Source of the DNA: Lachnospiraceae bacterium
GTDB lineage: Bacteria > Bacillota > Clostridia > Lachnospirales > Lachnospiraceae
Reading direction: 5' to 3'
Length of the DNA: 64,000 nucleotides
Assembly (NCBI GenBank): GCA_910575775.1
Contig: CAJTEY010000019.1
Coordinates: 1-64,000, forward strand
Shown here: positions 60,899-64,000 of the stretch, piece by piece
Layout of the letters: every line of letters starts with the position of its first letter
Numbering within the stretch: position 1 is the stretch's first letter
Program-made: the position numbers and the translations under genes
The notes under the pieces: generated by a model
Database searches by the model: none
What the model was told of the DNA's origin: nothing
Seen by the model: only the letters and a program-made list of their open reading frames with translations

Positions 60899-63540
60899 CA
60901 CCTATGATGCAGCAGTACCTGGATACGAAGAAGGAGTATCAGGACTGCATCTTATTTTACAGACTAGGGGATTTTTACGAGATGTTCTTTGAGGACGCTC
61001 TGACGGCGTCCAAGGAACTGGAGATTACACTGACGGGGAAAAGCTGCGGGCAGGAGGAGCGCGCTCCCATGTGCGGCGTTCCTTACCACGCGGTGGAGAG
61101 CTACTTGAATAAGCTTGTTTCCAAGGGTTATAAAGTGGCGATCTGTGAACAGGTGGAAGATCCGAAAAGTGCAAGGGGGATTGTAAAGAGGGAGGTCATC
61201 CGGGTGGTCACGCCGGGGACGAATCTGAATATCCAGGCTCTCGATGACAGCAAGAACAACTATCTGCTCTGTGTCACTTATTTTCCAGGCAAGATCGGAC
61301 TGTCGGTGGCGGATGTGACCACCGGGGATTACTATCTGACAGAAGTGGAGGATATACGCAAACTTCAGGACGAGATCAACAAATACGCGCCTTCGGAGGT
61401 AATCTGCAACGAGCAGTTTTTTGTGAGCGGATTCGATATTGAGGAATTAAAAAGCCGGCTGAACGTGCCTGTCTATTCGCTGTCTCCCCACTATTTTGAT
61501 GAGGAGGGCTGCAAAAAGATATTGACGCGTCATTTCCGGGTAAATACGCTGAAAGGACTCGGAATTGATGACTTTCCTGTGGGAATGATTGCGGCCGGGG
61601 CGTTGCTTTTGTACCTCTATGAGACGCAGAAAACGTCTCTTTCCCATTTTACTCATCTTTATCCTTATCTGAGCAGCAAATACATGCTTTTGGACAGCTC
61701 TACGAGGAGAAATCTGGAATTGATCGAGACGCTGCGGGAGAAACAGAAAAAGGGGTCTCTTCTTGGCGTGCTTGACCGCACGAAAACGGCGCTCGGCGGA
61801 CGGCTTTTGCGCAAATACATAGAGCAGCCCCTGATTGACAGGGGGAGGATCGAAAAACGGCTGGACGCAGTGGAGGAACTATGCCGGCGGAGCGTAGACA
61901 GAGAGGAACTTCGGGAATATCTGCATGCGATCTACGATCTGGAGCGGCTTCTTGGCAAGGTGAGCTATAAGACCGCCAATCCCAGGGATCTGATTGCGCT
62001 ACGCAATTCTCTGGCGATGCTGCCTTCCCTGCGGACGGTGCTTGCCGATTTCGAGGCGCCCCTTCTCCGGGAAATTCTGGAGAACATGGATCCGATGCAG
62101 GATATTCACAAACTGATCGACGATGCAGTCACCGAGGAGCCGCCCATTGCCATCAAGGAGGGCGGCATTATCAAGGAGGGATTCAACGAGACGATAGATT
62201 CCCTGAAAAAGGCAAAGACGGACGGGAAAAAGTGGCTGGCGGCGCTGGAGGAGGAAGACCGGGAGCGCACAGGCATCAGAAATCTGCGGATCAAGTACAA
62301 CAAGGTCTTCGGTTACTACTTTGAGGTGACCAACTCCTACCGGGATCAGGTGCCGGAGGATTATGTGCGCAAACAGACGCTGGCCAATGCGGAGCGGTAT
62401 ACCACGCCCAGGTTAAAGGAGCTGGAGGACTCCATCCTGAATGCGGAGGATAAGCTTTTTACATTGGAATATGACCTGTTCTGTGAGATCCGGGAGGCCA
62501 TTGCCGGGGAGGTGGAGCGGATCCAGAAAACGGCCCGGGCGGTGGCAAAGCTGGATGTGTTTACTTCTCTGTCTTTTGTGGCGGAACAGAATCATTATGT
62601 GCGGCCTTCCCTGAACGAGAAAGGGATGATTGATATTAAGGAGGGGCGGCACCCGGTGGTTGAGCAGATGATCCAGAACGACATGTTCATTGCAAACGAT
62701 ACCCGTCTGGATGACAAAAAGCACTGCATCGCGGTGATTACAGGCCCCAATATGGCGGGAAAATCTACCTATATGCGGCAGGTGGCGCTGATTGTGCTGA
62801 TGACCCAGATCGGCTCCTTTGTGCCTGCTAAAAGAGCGGATATCGGTATTGTAGATCGGATATTCACGAGAGTGGGCGCCTCCGATGATCTGGCCAGCGG
62901 CCAGTCCACTTTCATGGTGGAGATGAACGAGGTGGCTAATATTTTGAGAAACGCCACGCCGAACAGCCTGCTGGTGCTTGACGAGATCGGGCGGGGCACA
63001 TCCACTTTTGATGGTTTGAGCATTGCCTGGGCGGTCATCGAACATATCAGCAACCGTAGGATTCTCGGGGCTAAAACGCTGTTTGCCACCCATTACCACG
63101 AGCTGACCGAGCTGGAAGGCAAGATGGACAATGTAAACAATTACTGCATCGCGGTCAAGGAGAAAGGGGACGACATCGTATTCCTCAGAAAGATCGTGAA
63201 AGGCGGGGCGGACAAAAGCTATGGCATCCAGGTGGCGAAGCTGGCCGGGGTGCCGGATATGGTGATTGACCGGGCCAAGGAGATTGTGGAGCAGTTAAGC
63301 GACAATGACATCACCGAGAAGGTGCAGAACATAGAGATTGACAGAGGCAGGAGCGAGAAGAAAAAAAGCGTCAGGTACGACGAGGTGGATCTGGAGCAGA
63401 TTTCCCTGTTTGACACGGTAACGGATGAGGATGTGATACAGGAGCTGAAAGAGATTGATGTGAGCAACCTGACTCCGGTGGATGCGCTGAATACATTATA
63501 CAGATTACAAAACCGATTGAAAAATCGGTGGGGAACGTGA
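60886..63540 (+). CDS. mutS: DNA mismatch repair protein MutS
   Basis: The protein is 884 residues. The N-terminal mismatch-binding domain has GDFYEMFFED (the Phe-X-Glu motif). The connector, lever and clamp domains follow, then the ATPase with Walker A GPNMAGKSTYMRQ near 625 and LVLDEIGRGTSTFDG near 700. The C-terminus carries a HTH-like helical tail. It recognises mismatches with MutL. It starts inside the last codons of miaB. The stop codon overlaps the first bases of hairpin element copy B, and mutL follows. Confidence 0.98.
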   Translation: MAELTPMMQQYLDTKKEYQDCILFYRLGDFYEMFFEDALTASKELEITLTGKSCGQEERAPMCGVPYHAVESYLNKLVSKGYKVAICEQVEDPKSARGIVKREVIRVVTPGTNLNIQALDDSKNNYLLCVTYFPGKIGLSVADVTTGDYYLTEVEDIRKLQDEINKYAPSEVICNEQFFVSGFDIEELKSRLNVPVYSLSPHYFDEEGCKKILTRHFRVNTLKGLGIDDFPVGMIAAGALLLYLYETQKTSLSHFTHLYPYLSSKYMLLDSSTRRNLELIETLREKQKKGSLLGVLDRTKTALGGRLLRKYIEQPLIDRGRIEKRLDAVEELCRRSVDREELREYLHAIYDLERLLGKVSYKTANPRDLIALRNSLAMLPSLRTVLADFEAPLLREILENMDPMQDIHKLIDDAVTEEPPIAIKEGGIIKEGFNETIDSLKKAKTDGKKWLAALEEEDRERTGIRNLRIKYNKVFGYYFEVTNSYRDQVPEDYVRKQTLANAERYTTPRLKELEDSILNAEDKLFTLEYDLFCEIREAIAGEVERIQKTARAVAKLDVFTSLSFVAEQNHYVRPSLNEKGMIDIKEGRHPVVEQMIQNDMFIANDTRLDDKKHCIAVITGPNMAGKSTYMRQVALIVLMTQIGSFVPAKRADIGIVDRIFTRVGASDDLASGQSTFMVEMNEVANILRNATPNSLLVLDEIGRGTSTFDGLSIAWAVIEHISNRRILGAKTLFATHYHELTELEGKMDNVNNYCIAVKEKGDDIVFLRKIVKGGADKSYGIQVAKLAGVPDMVIDRAKEIVEQLSDNDITEKVQNIEIDRGRSEKKKSVRYDEVDLEQISLFDTVTDEDVIQELKEIDVSNLTPVDALNTLYRLQNRLKNRWGT

Positions 63541-63627
63541 GAAGAACTTCTAACGCTCACAGCATAGGCTGTTTCGCGAAGAAGTTCTAAGTCTCACGTC
63601 AGAGAATGCTTGAAAAACAGCATTCTC
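63536..63627 (+). repeat. Dispersed hairpin element, copy B
   Basis: The copy begins in the mutS stop codon. Hairpin 1 (63536-63598): CGTGAGA/TCTCACG, AGAACTTCT/AGAAGTTCT (perfect), CGC/GCG and ACAGC/GCTGT. Hairpin 2 (63602-63627): GAGAATGCT/AGCATTCTC. Compared with copy A, paired changes keep the helices: T-A to A-T in the middle stem, CCAC/GTGG to CGC/GCG, and GCC/GGC to GCT/AGC. The H3/tail part of copy A is missing. Confidence 0.9.
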
Positions 63628-63649
63628 CGAGCGGCCTAGAGGAGGAAAA

Positions 63650-64000
63650 GTGGCGAAGATAAACATACTCGACAACCAGACGATAGACAAGATCGCCGCC
63701 GGGGAGGTGGTGGAGCGGCCTGCCAGCGTGGTGAAGGAGTTGGTGGAGAATGCCATAGATGCGGGCGCCGACGCTGTTACGGTGGAGATTAAGGAGGGCG
63801 GCACGACCCTGATCCGGGTGACGGACAACGGCGGCGGCATCGAGAAATCCCAGGTGGAAAATGCCTTTCTGCGTCATGCCACAAGTAAGATTTCTTCCGC
63901 TGATGATTTGACCAAGCTGGTCAGTCTGGGATTCCGGGGTGAGGCTCTTGCCAGCATTGCGGCGGTGGCGCAGGTGGAGCTCATTACCAAGACGCCGGAG
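63650..64000 (+). CDS. mutL: DNA mismatch repair protein MutL (5' part)
   Basis: The first 117 residues are visible from GTG 63650, with GAGGAGG upstream. The frame continues past the window end. GHKL ATPase motifs are clear: [32 protein letters not shown] and [14 protein letters not shown]. It couples MutS recognition to strand removal and, in Firmicutes, carries a nicking endonuclease in the unseen C-terminus. It is translated after the copy B hairpins, so its expression relative to mutS may be reduced. Confidence 0.97.
   Translation, partial: MAKINILDNQTIDKIAAGEVVERPASVVKELVENAIDAGADAVTVEIKEGGTTLIRVTDNGGGIEKSQVENAFLRHATSKISSADDLTKLVSLGFRGEALASIAAVAQVELITKTPE

Overview
The window looks like a chromosomal segment from a spore-forming member of the Lachnospiraceae (Clostridia, Bacillota). 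The base composition is near 50% GC by eye. The gene set includes SpoIID-like, GerW/YtfJ, DUF2953/YtfI, CotH, YloU/Asp23-FakA-RecG, T-box-controlled pheST and a U32 peptidase. Sigma-A-like promoters and strong AGGAGG ribosome-binding sites are common. This assignment rests on gene content and style only; no 16S gene is present.

Layout. 1-130: 3' end of a group II intron. 200-3510: a long SpoIID/LytB protein and a YihY membrane protein. 3485-7918: promoter, Phe T-box leader, pheS and pheT, split by a small tautomerase gene. 7948-11430: sugar O-acetyltransferase, M18 aminopeptidase and queA. 11535-17236: CotH protein, a divergent HTH regulator/acyltransferase pair around a perfect palindrome, a membrane Ser/Thr kinase, PilZ and VanZ-like proteins. 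17332-19899 (minus): tyrA-aroA. 19957-21220: AraC regulator and a truncated MATE gene. 21373-28409: EF-G paralogue, IS200 remnant and a giant secreted Ig/beta-helix protein. 28410-29172: eroded DNA. 29173-33973: leuS, hisJ, two small conserved genes and a duplicated Cys-rich small protein. 34112-43497: NusG-domain-II protein, Gx transporter, ruvA, a heterodimeric ABC exporter, a PII-like/DUF1538 pair and ruvB. 43743-49430: zapA, U32 peptidase, FtsW/RodA and a class B PBP. 49516-53766: degenerate HD-GYP protein, small conserved genes, ytfI-ytfJ and a J-domain protein. 53884-64000: rpmB, yloU, fakA, recG, degV, miaB, mutS and the start of mutL.

Functional themes are translation (pheST, leuS, queA, miaB, rpmB, EF-G-like), DNA repair and recombination (ruvAB, recG, mutSL), envelope and division (SpoIID, FtsW/PBP, ZapA, CotH), fatty-acid kinase parts (FakA and a DegV/FakB-type protein), and aromatic amino acid synthesis.

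The most interesting non-coding signal is a dispersed hairpin element. Two full copies and one reduced copy each start at a stop codon (apeB, mutS, U32 gene), and paired changes between copies preserve the helices. A second, unrelated structured element lies between ruvA and the ABC exporter. The most interesting protein system is a PII-like protein with two tandem domains next to a two-domain DUF1538 membrane protein. No rRNA, tRNA or CRISPR array was seen.
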